NCBI RefSeq assembly: GCF_001695835.1
Contig: NZ_MBSO01000005.1
Span: forward strand, 1-64,000
Source: Ensifer sp. LC11
GTDB lineage: Bacteria > Pseudomonadota > Alphaproteobacteria > Rhizobiales > Rhizobiaceae
Reading direction: 5' to 3'
DNA: 64,000 nucleotides
Part shown: piece after piece, positions 38,855-47,686 of the stretch
Numbering within the stretch: position 1 is the stretch's first letter
Layout: each line of letters opens with the position of its first letter
The notes under the pieces: model-generated
Told to the model about the DNA's origin: nothing
Databases searched by the model: none
The model's input: the letters and a program-made list of their open reading frames with translations, nothing else
Made by a program: the position numbers and the translations under genes

Positions 38855-40681
38855 ATGAGCATTCGTAACATCGCGATTATCGCGCACGTCGACCATGGGA
38901 AAACGACCCTTGTTGACGAGCTCCTGAAGCAGTCGGGCTCGTTCCGCGACAACCAGCGCGTTGCCGAACGCGTCATGGACTCCAACGACCTCGAAAAAGA
39001 GCGTGGCATCACCATTCTCGCCAAGGCGACTTCGGTCGAGTGGAAGGGAAACCGCATCAACATCGTTGACACGCCCGGCCACGCCGACTTCGGCGGCGAA
39101 GTCGAGCGCATCCTGTCGATGGTGGATGGCGCCATTGTTCTCGTCGACGCTTCCGAAGGCCCGATGCCGCAGACGAAGTTCGTGGTCGGCAAGGCTCTGA
39201 AGGTCGGCCTGAAGCCGATCGTTGCGATCAACAAGATCGACCGCCCGGACGGCCGCCACGAGGAAGTCATCAACGAGGTCTTCGACCTGTTCGCCAACCT
39301 CGACGCTACCGACGAACAGCTCGACTTCCCGATCCTTTACGGTTCGGGCCGCGATGGCTGGATGAACGTTGCGCCTGAAGGTCCGAAGGACCAGGGCATG
39401 GCGCCGCTTCTCGATCTCGTCTTGAAGCACGTGCCGGAGCCGACGGTTGCCGAAGGCCCGTTCCGCATGATCGGCACGATCCTTGAAGCCAACCCCTTCC
39501 TCGGCCGCATCATCACCGGCCGCATCCATTCGGGTTCGCTGAAGCCGAACCAGGCCGTGAAGGTTCTCGGCCAGGACGGCAAGCTGCTCGAAAATGGCCG
39601 TGTCTCGAAGATCCTCGCTTTCCGCGGCATCGAGCGTCAGCCTATCGAAGAAGCGCATGCCGGTGACATTGTTGCGATCGCTGGCCTCACCAAGGGTACC
39701 GTTGCCGATACCTTCTGCGACCCGAGCGTTGCCGAAGCGCTGACCGCACAGCCGATTGACCCGCCGACCGTCACCATGTCCTTCATCGTCAACGACTCGC
39801 CGCTTGCCGGCACCGAAGGCGACAAGGTTACGAGCCGCGTCATCCGCGACCGCCTGTTCAAGGAAGCCGAAGGCAACGTTGCGCTGAAGATCGAAGAATC
39901 CTCCGAGAAGGATTCGTTCTTCGTGTCGGGCCGTGGCGAACTGCAGCTCGCCGTTCTGATCGAAACCATGCGCCGCGAAGGTTTCGAGCTTGCCGTTTCG
40001 CGTCCACGCGTCGTCATGCACAAGGATGACAATGGTCAGCTGCTCGAGCCGATCGAAGAAGTGGTCATCGACGTCGATGAAGAGCATTCCGGCGTCGTCG
40101 TGCAGAAGATGTCGGAGCGCAAGGCCGAAATGGTCGAGCTGCGTCCGTCCGGTGGCAACCGCGTCCGCCTGGTGTTTTTCGCTCCGACCCGCGGCCTCAT
40201 CGGCTACCAGTCGGAACTTCTGACCGACACCCGCGGCACGGCGATCATGAACCGCCTGTTCCACGACTACCAGCCCTACAAGGGCGAGATCGGCGGCCGC
40301 GTCAACGGCGTTCTCCTGTCGAACGATTCCGGTGAATCTGTTGCCTACGCGATGTTCAACCTCGAAGACCGCGGCCCGATGATCATCGATGCCGGCGAGA
40401 AGGTCTATGCCGGCATGATCATCGGCATCCACACCCGCGACAACGACCTCGAAGTGAACGTTCTGAAGGGTAAGAAGCTCACCAACATGCGTGCTGCCGG
40501 CAAGGACGAAGCCGTTCGTCTGACGCCGCCGATCCGCATGACGCTGGAGCGCGCGCTCTCCTGGATCCAGGACGACGAGCTCGTCGAAGTGACGCCGAAG
40601 TCGATCCGCCTGCGCAAGATGTATCTCGACCCGAACGAGCGCAAGCGCTTCGAGAAGTCGCGCACGGCCGGTGCTGCCTGA
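38855..40681 (+). CDS. typA: Translational GTPase TypA/BipA
   Basis: A 608-residue EF-G-like GTPase that aids ribosome assembly and stress adaptation. G1 AHVDHGKTTLVDE, switch II DTPGHADFGGEVE, G4 NKIDRPDGR. Domains II, III and V follow, and the C-terminal BipA domain includes RGLIGYQSELLTDTRGTA. The ATG at 38855 begins the family N-terminus. Codon use is strongly biased, as expected of a highly expressed gene. The 201-bp spacer upstream shows no other gene. Confidence 0.98.
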   Translation: MSIRNIAIIAHVDHGKTTLVDELLKQSGSFRDNQRVAERVMDSNDLEKERGITILAKATSVEWKGNRINIVDTPGHADFGGEVERILSMVDGAIVLVDASEGPMPQTKFVVGKALKVGLKPIVAINKIDRPDGRHEEVINEVFDLFANLDATDEQLDFPILYGSGRDGWMNVAPEGPKDQGMAPLLDLVLKHVPEPTVAEGPFRMIGTILEANPFLGRIITGRIHSGSLKPNQAVKVLGQDGKLLENGRVSKILAFRGIERQPIEEAHAGDIVAIAGLTKGTVADTFCDPSVAEALTAQPIDPPTVTMSFIVNDSPLAGTEGDKVTSRVIRDRLFKEAEGNVALKIEESSEKDSFFVSGRGELQLAVLIETMRREGFELAVSRPRVVMHKDDNGQLLEPIEEVVIDVDEEHSGVVVQKMSERKAEMVELRPSGGNRVRLVFFAPTRGLIGYQSELLTDTRGTAIMNRLFHDYQPYKGEIGGRVNGVLLSNDSGESVAYAMFNLEDRGPMIIDAGEKVYAGMIIGIHTRDNDLEVNVLKGKKLTNMRAAGKDEAVRLTPPIRMTLERALSWIQDDELVEVTPKSIRLRKMYLDPNERKRFEKSRTAGAA

Positions 40682-40707
40682 GCAGCCTGAAAATTACCAA
40701 GCCTAGA

Positions 40708-40736
40708 AAAAACCCCGGAGCGATCCGGGGTTTTTT
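40708..40736 (+). terminator. Terminator after typA
   Basis: AACCCCGGA pairs with TCCGGGGTT across GCGA and runs into six T, 27 bases after the typA stop. Confidence 0.9.
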
Positions 40737-40773
40737 GCTGTGTGTGCCACGGATGGGCGACTTGCGGATAAAG

Positions 40774-40788
40774 TTAAAAAGGCGTTAA
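40774..40788. promoter_or_regulatory. CtrA-type box upstream of a GNAT gene
   Basis: TTAA-AAAGGCG-TTAA fits the full CtrA consensus TTAA-N7-TTAA. It lies 99 bases before the GNAT start at 40887, in a spacer that also contains two further TTAA motifs. Confidence 0.5.
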
Positions 40789-40886
40789 CCTTCCATAGGG
40801 TGCCGTTAAAGTTGCCTGTGGGTTAACGCCGGCCGGCAACCGGGCGGGATTCCTGTTCGCCGTGTGTGTGTTTAGAGTCGCGAGTC

Positions 40887-41393
40887 ATGAAGACTGTTTC
40901 GATAGAGATTCGGCCCGGAGAGCCGCAGGAAGCGTCGGCCATTGCCGATGTGCACCGCGTTTCGTGGCTGCAGGCCTATGGCGGTCTCATCCCCCACCGT
41001 CCGCTCGTTCAGATGGTCAATCGCCGTGACGAGGTCTGGTGGCGCAAGGCGACCCGCGGCCCTGCGACGCTGCTCGTCGTGGACGTGGCCGGAACCATTG
41101 CCGGTTATGCAACGCTCGGCCTCAGCCGTGCCAAGGCTCTGCCACAGGAAGGCGAGATCTACGAGATCTATCTCAGGCCCGAGTATCAGGGCATCGGTCT
41201 CGGGCGTGTCCTTTTCGGCGAAGCGAGGAGCCTGCTGCGCTCGCTTGGTTGCCGCGGGCTCGTCGTCTGGTGCCTCGAAGACAGCGAACATGCCTACCAC
41301 TTCTTCCAGGGTGCCGGCGGCACGGACATCGCCGAAGGCATGGAAGATTTCGGCGACAAACACCTGAAGAAGGTCGGCTTCGTCTGGAACTAG
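40887..41393 (+). CDS. GNAT family N-acetyltransferase
   Basis: A 168-residue acetyltransferase. The acetyl-CoA motif is LRPEYQGIGLGRVLFGEARS (about 95-115), preceded by EIYEIY and followed by VVWCLEDSEHAYHFFQGAGG. Substrate unknown. The ATG at 40887 is used; the longer frame from 40866 lacks a better site. A CtrA-type box lies upstream, which may mean cell-cycle timing. It converges with the periplasmic protein gene at 41432. Confidence 0.88.
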   Translation: MKTVSIEIRPGEPQEASAIADVHRVSWLQAYGGLIPHRPLVQMVNRRDEVWWRKATRGPATLLVVDVAGTIAGYATLGLSRAKALPQEGEIYEIYLRPEYQGIGLGRVLFGEARSLLRSLGCRGLVVWCLEDSEHAYHFFQGAGGTDIAEGMEDFGDKHLKKVGFVWN

Positions 41394-41431
41394 GCTCACC
41401 AAGATCCCGGCCGCAATACTGAAATCAAGGC

Positions 41432-42031
41432 TTATTCCGGCAGTTCGTTGACCGTTTCGGCGGCCTTGTCGCCACGCGTGCCGTGATAGGCGGGCTTGTC
41501 GATGCCGCAGCGGAAGGTCGGCGCCACCTCGTCGGCGACCTTGCGGGCAAGCGCATTCGGATCGGGATTGGCGAGCGCATCGACATAGCCGGCGACGCAG
41601 CCCTTGCCATCGTCCTTCTCGGCCACCCTGGAGATGACGAGCACCTGCCCCTGGAGCGCCGGGACCGATGCGCCCGACGCGTCGGTGTTCTCGATGAACC
41701 AGCGCAGGATCGTCGCGACCGGCGCGCCGCCCTTGGCAACCCGCCACTCCACGGTCGTGCCGGCATGGTTGAACGGAATGAAACTCTCGAAGGCGTCGTC
41801 GGAATAGCGTTGGTTCAGGTGGCCGAACGAGACGCTCTGGCGGATGTCGGCTTCCTTGAACCGAACGGGGTAGTCCGCATGACCCGGGCAGGTCATCAAC
41901 GCGTACATGCCTTCCTCTTCCGCGATCGTCTTGCACTTGTCGCGGCCGATATCGGTGTAGACGCTTTCATTGGCTATCGCCGGCCCGGCGGACAGCAGTG
42001 CCATCGCGAGGAGCGCAACCCTTCCGTTCAT
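41432..42031 (-). CDS. Predicted exported protein of unknown function
   Basis: A 199-residue protein with a signal peptide ([17 protein letters not shown], cleavage near residue 21) and at least three cysteines in the mature part (DKCKTI, LMTCPGH, KGCVAGY, FRCGID), suggesting disulfides. GAGGGAG 6 bases before the ATG at 42031 supports the start. The central part [19 protein letters not shown] resembles no family I can name. It is divergent from ppa, 160 bp away, and convergent with a GNAT gene. Confidence 0.78.
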   Translation of the reverse strand: MNGRVALLAMALLSAGPAIANESVYTDIGRDKCKTIAEEEGMYALMTCPGHADYPVRFKEADIRQSVSFGHLNQRYSDDAFESFIPFNHAGTTVEWRVAKGGAPVATILRWFIENTDASGASVPALQGQVLVISRVAEKDDGKGCVAGYVDALANPDPNALARKVADEVAPTFRCGIDKPAYHGTRGDKAAETVNELPE

Positions 42032-42191
42032 CTGGAACTCCCTCAAGTGTAATTTTGAGACCTGTGGAGGTCGATTGGCAGGCACGAAACGACCGGTTGA
42101 ATCTGCGCTACGGACGAAAGTTATGTTGCATCGCGGCATGTTTCCCTTTATCCGACGGGCAAACTTCTCAAACCGACCCTGGAGTAGATCC

Positions 42192-42725
42192 ATGCGCATC
42201 GACGCGATTTCCATCGGAAAGAATCCACCAGAAGATGTCAACGTGATCGTTGAAGTTCCCGTCGGCGGCCATCCGATCAAGTACGAGATGGACAAGGAAG
42301 CCGGCACGCTGGTCGTCGACCGCTTCCTCTACACGCCGATGACCTATCCGGGCAATTACGGCTTCGTGCCGCACACGCTTTCGGATGACGGCGACCCGAT
42401 CGACGTTCTGATCTGCAACACCCGTCCGCTGGTTCCGGGCTGCGTCATCAACGTGCGCCCGATCGGCGTGATGATGATGGAAGACAATTCCGGCCAGGAC
42501 GAGAAGATCATCGCCGTTCCGTCGGCTCACCTGACACAGCGCTACGACAAGGTGCATGAATACACCGACCTGCCGGAAATCACGCTGAAGCAGATCGAGC
42601 ACTTCTTCGAGCACTACAAGGATCTGGAGCCCGGCAAGTGGGTGAAGATCTTCGGCTGGAAGGATGCGTCCGTCGCCCGTCAGTTGATCAAGGAAGCGGT
42701 CGAGCGCGCCAAGGGCGCCAAGTAA
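42192..42725 (+). CDS. ppa: Inorganic pyrophosphatase
   Basis: A 177-residue family I enzyme that splits pyrophosphate to pull biosynthetic reactions forward. Active-site blocks are [32 protein letters not shown] and the [10 protein letters not shown] metal motif, then EDEK-like [10 protein letters not shown]. Length and sequence are standard. Its terminator lies inside the convergent DUF167 gene, whose stop is only 2 bp away. Confidence 0.98.
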   Translation: MRIDAISIGKNPPEDVNVIVEVPVGGHPIKYEMDKEAGTLVVDRFLYTPMTYPGNYGFVPHTLSDDGDPIDVLICNTRPLVPGCVINVRPIGVMMMEDNSGQDEKIIAVPSAHLTQRYDKVHEYTDLPEITLKQIEHFFEHYKDLEPGKWVKIFGWKDASVARQLIKEAVERAKGAK

Positions 42726-42727
42726 GC

Positions 42728-43045
42728 TTAACGACCGACCAGCTCGGCAAGTCGCCTCATCAAATCCTCCGGATCGCCCTCGATCCGGAGGATTTTTTTG
42801 CGCTGCGTTTCGCCTGAGATGAGGGAGAGCCTGCTCTTGGCAAGCCCAAGCTTCTTCGCAAGAAAGGCGATCAGCGCCTGGTTGGCCTTGCCCTTCTCGG
42901 GCACGGCGCTGACGCGCACTTTCAGATATTCCTCGCCGTCGGCGCCGGTCTCGAAGCCGTCGATGGCCTCACGGCCGCCATTCGGCGTGAGGCGCACCGT
43001 CAGGCGACAATGGTCGCCATGGGCGGTGAAGGCCGAGGTGGCCAT
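42728..43045 (-). CDS. DUF167 (YggU) family protein
   Basis: A 105-residue protein of the YggU/UPF0235 group. The pattern RLTVRLTPNGGREAIDGF, then EEYLKVRVSAVPEKGKANQA, is characteristic; function unknown. In many bacteria it pairs with YggT, as here, where the YggT gene ends 2 bp before its start. Its last 20 or so codons, KKILRIEGDPEDLMRR, coincide with a 15-bp hairpin that forms the ppa terminator on the other strand. Confidence 0.92.
   Translation of the reverse strand: MATSAFTAHGDHCRLTVRLTPNGGREAIDGFETGADGEEYLKVRVSAVPEKGKANQALIAFLAKKLGLAKSRLSLISGETQRKKILRIEGDPEDLMRRLAELVGR
42762..42799 (+). terminator. ppa terminator inside the DUF167 coding sequence
   Basis: AAATCCTCCGGATCG (42762-42776) pairs perfectly with its complement (42781-42795) across a 4-base loop; seven T run from 42793. 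It ends ppa transcription 37 bases after the stop codon. Confidence 0.88.
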
Positions 43046-43047
43046 CG

Positions 43048-43341
43048 TTAGCCAAGCAGGGCCGGCGCGATCGTCGTGTTGAGGAAGAGCTGGATGAAGT
43101 AGAGGATCACGAGCACAACCAGCGGCGACAGGTCGACGCCGCCCATGTCGGGCAGAACCCGGCGGATCGGACGGTAGAGCGGCTCGGTCAACTGGTAGAG
43201 CGAGCGGCCGATCATGTTGATCGCCTGGTTGTTCACGTTGATGACGTTGAACGCGTAGAGCCAGGAAAAGATGGCCGACGCGATGACCAGAAACCACGCG
43301 ATGTTGATGATGAAATTCAAGGTGCCGATGACAGCAAGCAT
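43048..43341 (-). CDS. YggT family membrane protein
   Basis: A 97-residue protein with two YggT-type hydrophobic blocks: FIINIAWFLVIASAIFSWLY near the N-terminus and VVLVILYFIQLFLNT at the C-terminus, joined by the conserved LYQLTEPLYRPIRRVLP. Family role is unclear, with links to osmotic shock and division. The ATG at 43341 has GGAG 6 bases before it; the in-frame ATG at 43371 is weaker. It is coupled with DUF167. Confidence 0.92.
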   Translation of the reverse strand: MLAVIGTLNFIINIAWFLVIASAIFSWLYAFNVINVNNQAINMIGRSLYQLTEPLYRPIRRVLPDMGGVDLSPLVVLVILYFIQLFLNTTIAPALLG

Positions 43342-43474
43342 GCCGGTCTCCAAATCGTTATTGACAGACATGTAGACATTGAGACCTAAACGAGCAAGTA
43401 CGCCGGTTTATCGGGCGCGATCATGTTTAACATGAGGCCGTTCGACAGCCGGTCCCACCAGGAGCGCCTCCCTC

Positions 43475-44722
43475 ATGTCCGCCGTTCATGCCTCGCATCG
43501 TTTTGCCGCCTTTCGGCATGTCGGCTACCGCCGCTATTTCTTCTCCCGGTTTCTCGCTTACTTTGCGATCCAGATCATCTCGGTCGCCGTCGGCTGGCAG
43601 ATCTATGATCTCACGCGTGATCCCTTCAATCTCGGCCTGATCGGTCTCTTCCAGTTCCTGCCGTCGCTGGTTCTGATCCTCGTCACCGGGGCCGCGGCCG
43701 ACCGCTACAACCGACGCATGATCATGGGCATCTGCATGGTCGTCAGCACGCTCTGCGCTGCCGCGTTGCTCATGCTGACCGTGACCGGGCTGTTTTCGCC
43801 CTGGCCGGTCTATGCAATCCTCGTCGTCTTCGGCATCGAGCGCGCCTTCCTGGCGCCGGCTTCGCAGTCTTTGGCGCCCAATCTGGTGCCGCCCGAAGAT
43901 CTGCCCAATGCGATCGCCTGGAACTCCACGTCCTGGCAGACCGCGATGATCGTCGGCCCGGTCGCCGGCGGCCTGATCTATGCACTCGGTGCGGTCGTTC
44001 CCTATGCGGTCGGCGTCTGCTTCTTTCTGGCTGCGGCGCTCATGGTTTTTGCCATTCCGAAGCCGGCAAAGCGCACGCCGGCCTCCGCGCAGAGCTGGGA
44101 GACGATCACCGCCGGTTTCCGCTATATCAAGGCGGAAAAAGTGGTGCTCGGCGCCATATCGCTCGATCTCTTCGCCGTGCTGCTCGGCGGTGCCGTCGCG
44201 TTGATGCCGGTTTTCGCCCGTGACATTCTTGCGCTCGGCCCCTGGGGCCTCGGCCTGCTTCGTGCTGCTCCGGGCATCGGCGCCGTCGGCATGGCGGTGT
44301 GGCTGGCCGCCCACCCGATCCGCCATCGGGCCGGTTTCTACATGTTCATCGGCGTGGCGCTCTTCGGCCTCGGCACGATCATCTTCGGGCTTTCCGCCAC
44401 GCCCTGGATCTCGATTGCGGCCCTTGTCGTCATGGGCGCCGCCGACATGATCTCTGTCTATGTGCGCGAGACGCTGATCACGCTCTGGACACCGGACGAG
44501 CTGCGCGGTCGGGTCAACGCCGTCAATATGGTCTTTGTCGGCGCGTCGAACGAACTCGGCGAATTCCGCGCCGGCATGATGGCCTCCGGCTTCGGCGCGG
44601 TGTTCGCGGTCGTTTTCGGTGGTATGGGAACGCTGCTCGTGTCAGGGCTCTGGGCTCTCGGCTTCCCGCAATTGCGCAAGATCGACACGCTCGACGTGCC
44701 CGATCACCACAAGCAACCATAG
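43475..44722 (+). CDS. MFS transporter (MFS_3/EntS-like)
   Basis: A 415-residue inner-membrane protein with about 11-12 hydrophobic segments, starting near residue 18 after AFRHVGYRRYFFSRFLAYF. The MFS loop motif reads GAAADRYNRRMIM (about 70-82). The region WNSTSWQTAMIVGPVAGGLI is typical of the MFS_3 group, which includes the enterobactin exporter EntS. Substrate is unknown and no siderophore genes are nearby. The start ATG at 43475 has AGGAG upstream. It converges with the GATase gene. Confidence 0.9.
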   Translation: MSAVHASHRFAAFRHVGYRRYFFSRFLAYFAIQIISVAVGWQIYDLTRDPFNLGLIGLFQFLPSLVLILVTGAAADRYNRRMIMGICMVVSTLCAAALLMLTVTGLFSPWPVYAILVVFGIERAFLAPASQSLAPNLVPPEDLPNAIAWNSTSWQTAMIVGPVAGGLIYALGAVVPYAVGVCFFLAAALMVFAIPKPAKRTPASAQSWETITAGFRYIKAEKVVLGAISLDLFAVLLGGAVALMPVFARDILALGPWGLGLLRAAPGIGAVGMAVWLAAHPIRHRAGFYMFIGVALFGLGTIIFGLSATPWISIAALVVMGAADMISVYVRETLITLWTPDELRGRVNAVNMVFVGASNELGEFRAGMMASGFGAVFAVVFGGMGTLLVSGLWALGFPQLRKIDTLDVPDHHKQP

Positions 44723-44746
44723 GCGGGTTGCGTTAGGCCGTTTCTT

Positions 44747-44797
44747 GAAACGCAATTCCGGCCGGAAAACCGTTTTACGCTTTTCGTGGAACTGTTT
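44747..44797. repeat. GGCGGAAAACCG-core palindromic element, copy 3
   Basis: Arms CGCAATTCC and GGAACTG enclose CCGGAAAACCG and TTTTACGCTTTTCG. The stop codon and last six codons of the convergent GATase gene lie inside it. Confidence 0.7.
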
Positions 44798-45515
44798 CTG
44801 GTTGTTGGTGGCGCAGGAAGATCAATTCGAGGAAGTTCTCCATCCAGGTGCGCAGCGGCCCGTCATGCTGCATGCGTCCGTCGAGGTGTGCTTTGCCGAC
44901 CTGGGCGCCCGGCATCTCGAAGCGGTGGGCGCCGTGCACGACCCATCTGTGCATCATGGCGCGTGTCAGCTCGCCGTGGAACTGGATGCCCCAGGCGTTG
45001 TCGCCATAGCGGAACGCCTGGTTCGGATAGGTGTCGCCGGTTGCGAGCAGCTCGGCGCCTGCAGGTAGATCGAAGCCTTCGCGGTGGAAATGATAGACCA
45101 TGTCCGGCCAGTCCATCAGCGCCTTGCCGGCCTCGGTCGCCACCAGCGGGTACCAGCCGATCTCGGTCATGCCTTCGTGATGCGGCGCGACGCTACCGCC
45201 GAGATTGCGCGCCAGCATCTGCGCGCCGAGGCAGATGCCGAGATAGGGCTTGTTCTCCTTGAGCGGAACGGAGAGCCAATCGATCTCGCGGCGGACGAAC
45301 TCTTCCTCGTCATTGGCGCTCATCGGGCCGCCGAAGACGATCGTGCCGCTATGGCGCTCCAGCGTGGAAGGCAGCTCGTCGCCGAGCGCCGGACGGCGGA
45401 TATCCAGGCTAAAGCCCTTTTGCTGAAGAATTTGACCGACGCGGCCGGCGCTCGATCGTTCCTGATGCAGAATGATCAGAACCGGGTCTCGGGCGCTGGT
45501 GTCCGGTATCGGCAT
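44775..45515 (-). CDS. Class I glutamine amidotransferase-like protein
   Basis: A 246-residue stand-alone class I GATase domain. The nucleophile elbow is LGICLGAQMLARNLGG (Cys about residue 95) and the His-Glu pair lies in WGIQFHGELT. It resembles the GMP-synthase-like family, often annotated as glutamine amidotransferase; an acceptor enzyme is not evident, and some relatives hydrolyse gamma-glutamyl compounds. Its C-terminus TVPRKA is encoded by a palindromic repeat. It ends the minus-strand series after TerB and hem genes, starting 1 bp after the terB stop. Confidence 0.9.
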   Translation of the reverse strand: MPIPDTSARDPVLIILHQERSSAGRVGQILQQKGFSLDIRRPALGDELPSTLERHSGTIVFGGPMSANDEEEFVRREIDWLSVPLKENKPYLGICLGAQMLARNLGGSVAPHHEGMTEIGWYPLVATEAGKALMDWPDMVYHFHREGFDLPAGAELLATGDTYPNQAFRYGDNAWGIQFHGELTRAMMHRWVVHGAHRFEMPGAQVGKAHLDGRMQHDGPLRTWMENFLELIFLRHQQPETVPRKA

Positions 45516-45516
45516 T

Positions 45517-45999
45517 TCAGTTTTCCTGTTGCGGCTCTACTTCCACGGCCGCGTCGCTTCTCGCCGCAGCCTCCTGCCGCATGAGCACCCGGTCGCGGCC
45601 GGAGACAGCGAGCAGGTCGGCAATCCGCCAGATCACGTGATCTTCCATCTCGCTGCGCTCGCCGTCGGCATAGACGATATCCCAGAGCATGCCGACGAGT
45701 TCGACGCGCTGCTCTTCCGACAGATGCCGTTTGATCTCGGCGGTGAACTGGTAGAAGTCGATCGCTTCGCTCTCGGCAGTCTCGCCGGCTTCGATCAGCG
45801 CCGCCAGCGCCGCATCGTCGACCTTGTAGTGCTGCTTGATGACCGCCCGCATCTTGCGCCGCTCGGACGCAAGGATCCTGCCGTCGGCTTCCATCACCTG
45901 GAAACAGAGGGCGATGACCGCCACTCTGGGGTCGCCATGCTGTATTCGTGCCGTCGGACCCGTGAGCCCGTCGAGAAACGTCCGTAAGCGTTCAAACAT
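45517..45999 (-). CDS. TerB family protein
   Basis: A 160-residue helical protein of the tellurite-resistance TerB/DjlA-N family. The metal-binding helices show VAVIALCFQVMEADGRILASE and LWDIVYADGERSEMEDHVIWR, with acidic patches. Stand-alone TerB proteins are widespread and their role is not settled; no other ter genes are near. It abuts the GATase gene and follows hemY by 24 bp, so it may be transcribed with the haem genes. Confidence 0.88.
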   Translation of the reverse strand: MFERLRTFLDGLTGPTARIQHGDPRVAVIALCFQVMEADGRILASERRKMRAVIKQHYKVDDAALAALIEAGETAESEAIDFYQFTAEIKRHLSEEQRVELVGMLWDIVYADGERSEMEDHVIWRIADLLAVSGRDRVLMRQEAAARSDAAVEVEPQQEN

Positions 46000-46023
46000 A
46001 TATTCTGCCCAGCCCCTTGATAC

Positions 46024-47676
46024 TCAAAACAGTCGGAACCCGGCCTTTTCCGGTGTCTTCTCGCCGGTGGCGGGATCGCGGACCCCCGGATCATCCGGCG
46101 GTCGCCCGAAGAAGGGATCGGATATCTGCTCGCCGTTGGCGACGTCTTCCTTCGCCGTCGTCTTGATCGCAGCTTTTTCGGCGACCGGCTCGGGTGGCTT
46201 GCGTTCCGCAACCTTGATCGGCTGCACCTGTACCACAGGCTCCTCGCGCTCGGCCTCGAGGATGACAGGCGTCTCCTTCCGCTTGGCCACAGGCGCCGGT
46301 TCGTGCACATGCGGCTCGATCGCCACCGGCGGCAGGCTGCGGATCGCTTCGTCAGCGGTGGATTGATCGTGGTCGACAGTTGCCGAAAGCGTGTGCGGCG
46401 ACGCCTTCCATTCGAAGGCGTCGAGCCGGCCGCTGACCGGGGAGACCGGCAGCCACGTCGGTGATGTCACGCCATCGGCAGTCCAGGCCGGATCACGCGG
46501 ACTGCGCAGCGCCTGCGCCATCCAGTGGCGGATGCGGCCCTCGTCACCGGTGTCCGCCTCTTCGATGTCGGCAAGCAGCAGGAAGACGCTTTCGGTCGGA
46601 TCAAGCCTTGCTGCGGCTTCAGCCTTGGTGCGGGCCAGAAGCAATTCGCGCGCTTCGAGTGCGGTTTCGGCGACGGTGGCCATGGCAACGGCATTGTTCG
46701 GTCGCAGGGCCTCGAGCTTGCGCGCCCGTTTCAGCCGGTCGACGGCAGTGTCGCCACCACGGGCACGCACGTAGAGCTTCGCCACGTCCGGGTGCGGTTC
46801 GTGCTTCCAGCTCTTCTCAAGGATCGCGGTTCCCTTGCGCAGGTTATCCTCGCGAAACAGTGCCTTGGCGGCGATGAGCGCGGCCGGCACCAGATGTTCG
46901 TCCAGCTTCAGCGCGGCGAGCGCATCGTCGCGCGCCGCCTTCACGTCGCCATCGAGCTTCGTCATCGCGCGGGCGGTCAAAAGCACGGCCTTCTTGCGGT
47001 CTGCGTCCTTGCGCTCGACCACATGGGCAGCGCGGCTTTGATCAAGAAGACGAAGGGCGTCGTCCCATTGCCCGGCCTGGCTCTGGCTGTCGAGCGTTGC
47101 GAGCGCCGCCCAGGGAAGATGCGGCGCCTTTTCGGCGGCGCGTTCGGCATATTGCCGGGCTGCTTCGTGCGCACCAAGGCGCTTGGCTTCGAGATAAAGC
47201 CCGCGAAGCCCGAGTTCGCGCGTCTCCGGATCGTCCGCCATCAGTTCGAACTTGCGGCGGGCGTCGTCATACTTGCCCTCGATCAGCGCCGTCTGTGCTT
47301 CAAGCAGGTGGATCAGCGGCTCCTGGTCGGCGCTGATCAGGCCGCGGGTGCGCGCCGTCATCTTGCGGGCAAGGTTGGCATCGCCGGCGCCGGCGGCGAT
47401 CAGGCCGGTCGAAAGTGCCTGGTAGCCGCGGTCGCGCTTGCGGGCGCGGAAGTAGCGGGTAACCGTGTGCGGCGACAGCCAGATCGTGCGCACCAGCCAG
47501 ACGGCGATCAGCACGGCGGCGATCAGCGAGATCAGCAGCGATGCGGCGCGCATCAGGCTCATCTCGACGAGCTGACCTTGCCAGACGAGAGAGAGTTCGC
47601 CCGGACGGTCGGCAAGCCATGCGAAGCCGAGGCCGAGGCCGAGGACGAGGAGGATGAAAACCAGAATGCGGATCAT
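46024..47676 (-). CDS. hemY: HemY family TPR membrane protein
   Basis: A 550-residue protein with two N-terminal membrane helices (VFILLVLGLGLGFAWLAD and AASLLISLIAAVLIAVWLV) followed by the HemY N-terminal domain and TPR-like repeats to about residue 400. The last 120 residues are disordered and rich in Pro, Glu and Lys. This is the proteobacterial HemY of hem operons, a likely scaffold in late haem synthesis, and not the unrelated Bacillus oxidase of that name. It starts 10 bp after the mitofilin-like gene. Confidence 0.92.
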   Translation of the reverse strand: MIRILVFILLVLGLGLGFAWLADRPGELSLVWQGQLVEMSLMRAASLLISLIAAVLIAVWLVRTIWLSPHTVTRYFRARKRDRGYQALSTGLIAAGAGDANLARKMTARTRGLISADQEPLIHLLEAQTALIEGKYDDARRKFELMADDPETRELGLRGLYLEAKRLGAHEAARQYAERAAEKAPHLPWAALATLDSQSQAGQWDDALRLLDQSRAAHVVERKDADRKKAVLLTARAMTKLDGDVKAARDDALAALKLDEHLVPAALIAAKALFREDNLRKGTAILEKSWKHEPHPDVAKLYVRARGGDTAVDRLKRARKLEALRPNNAVAMATVAETALEARELLLARTKAEAAARLDPTESVFLLLADIEEADTGDEGRIRHWMAQALRSPRDPAWTADGVTSPTWLPVSPVSGRLDAFEWKASPHTLSATVDHDQSTADEAIRSLPPVAIEPHVHEPAPVAKRKETPVILEAEREEPVVQVQPIKVAERKPPEPVAEKAAIKTTAKEDVANGEQISDPFFGRPPDDPGVRDPATGEKTPEKAGFRLF

Positions 47677-47686
47677 GTCTGTTTCC

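Noticed and set aside
38650-38868. 72-residue open frame between phoD and typA
   Set aside because: Overlaps the typA start in another frame and has no family resemblance or ribosome site.
38834-40432. 532-residue open frame antisense to typA
   Set aside because: Same reason; typA is unambiguous.
45517-45999. Tellurite-resistance operon
   Set aside because: Only a lone TerB-fold protein is present; no terC, terD or terZ genes are nearby.
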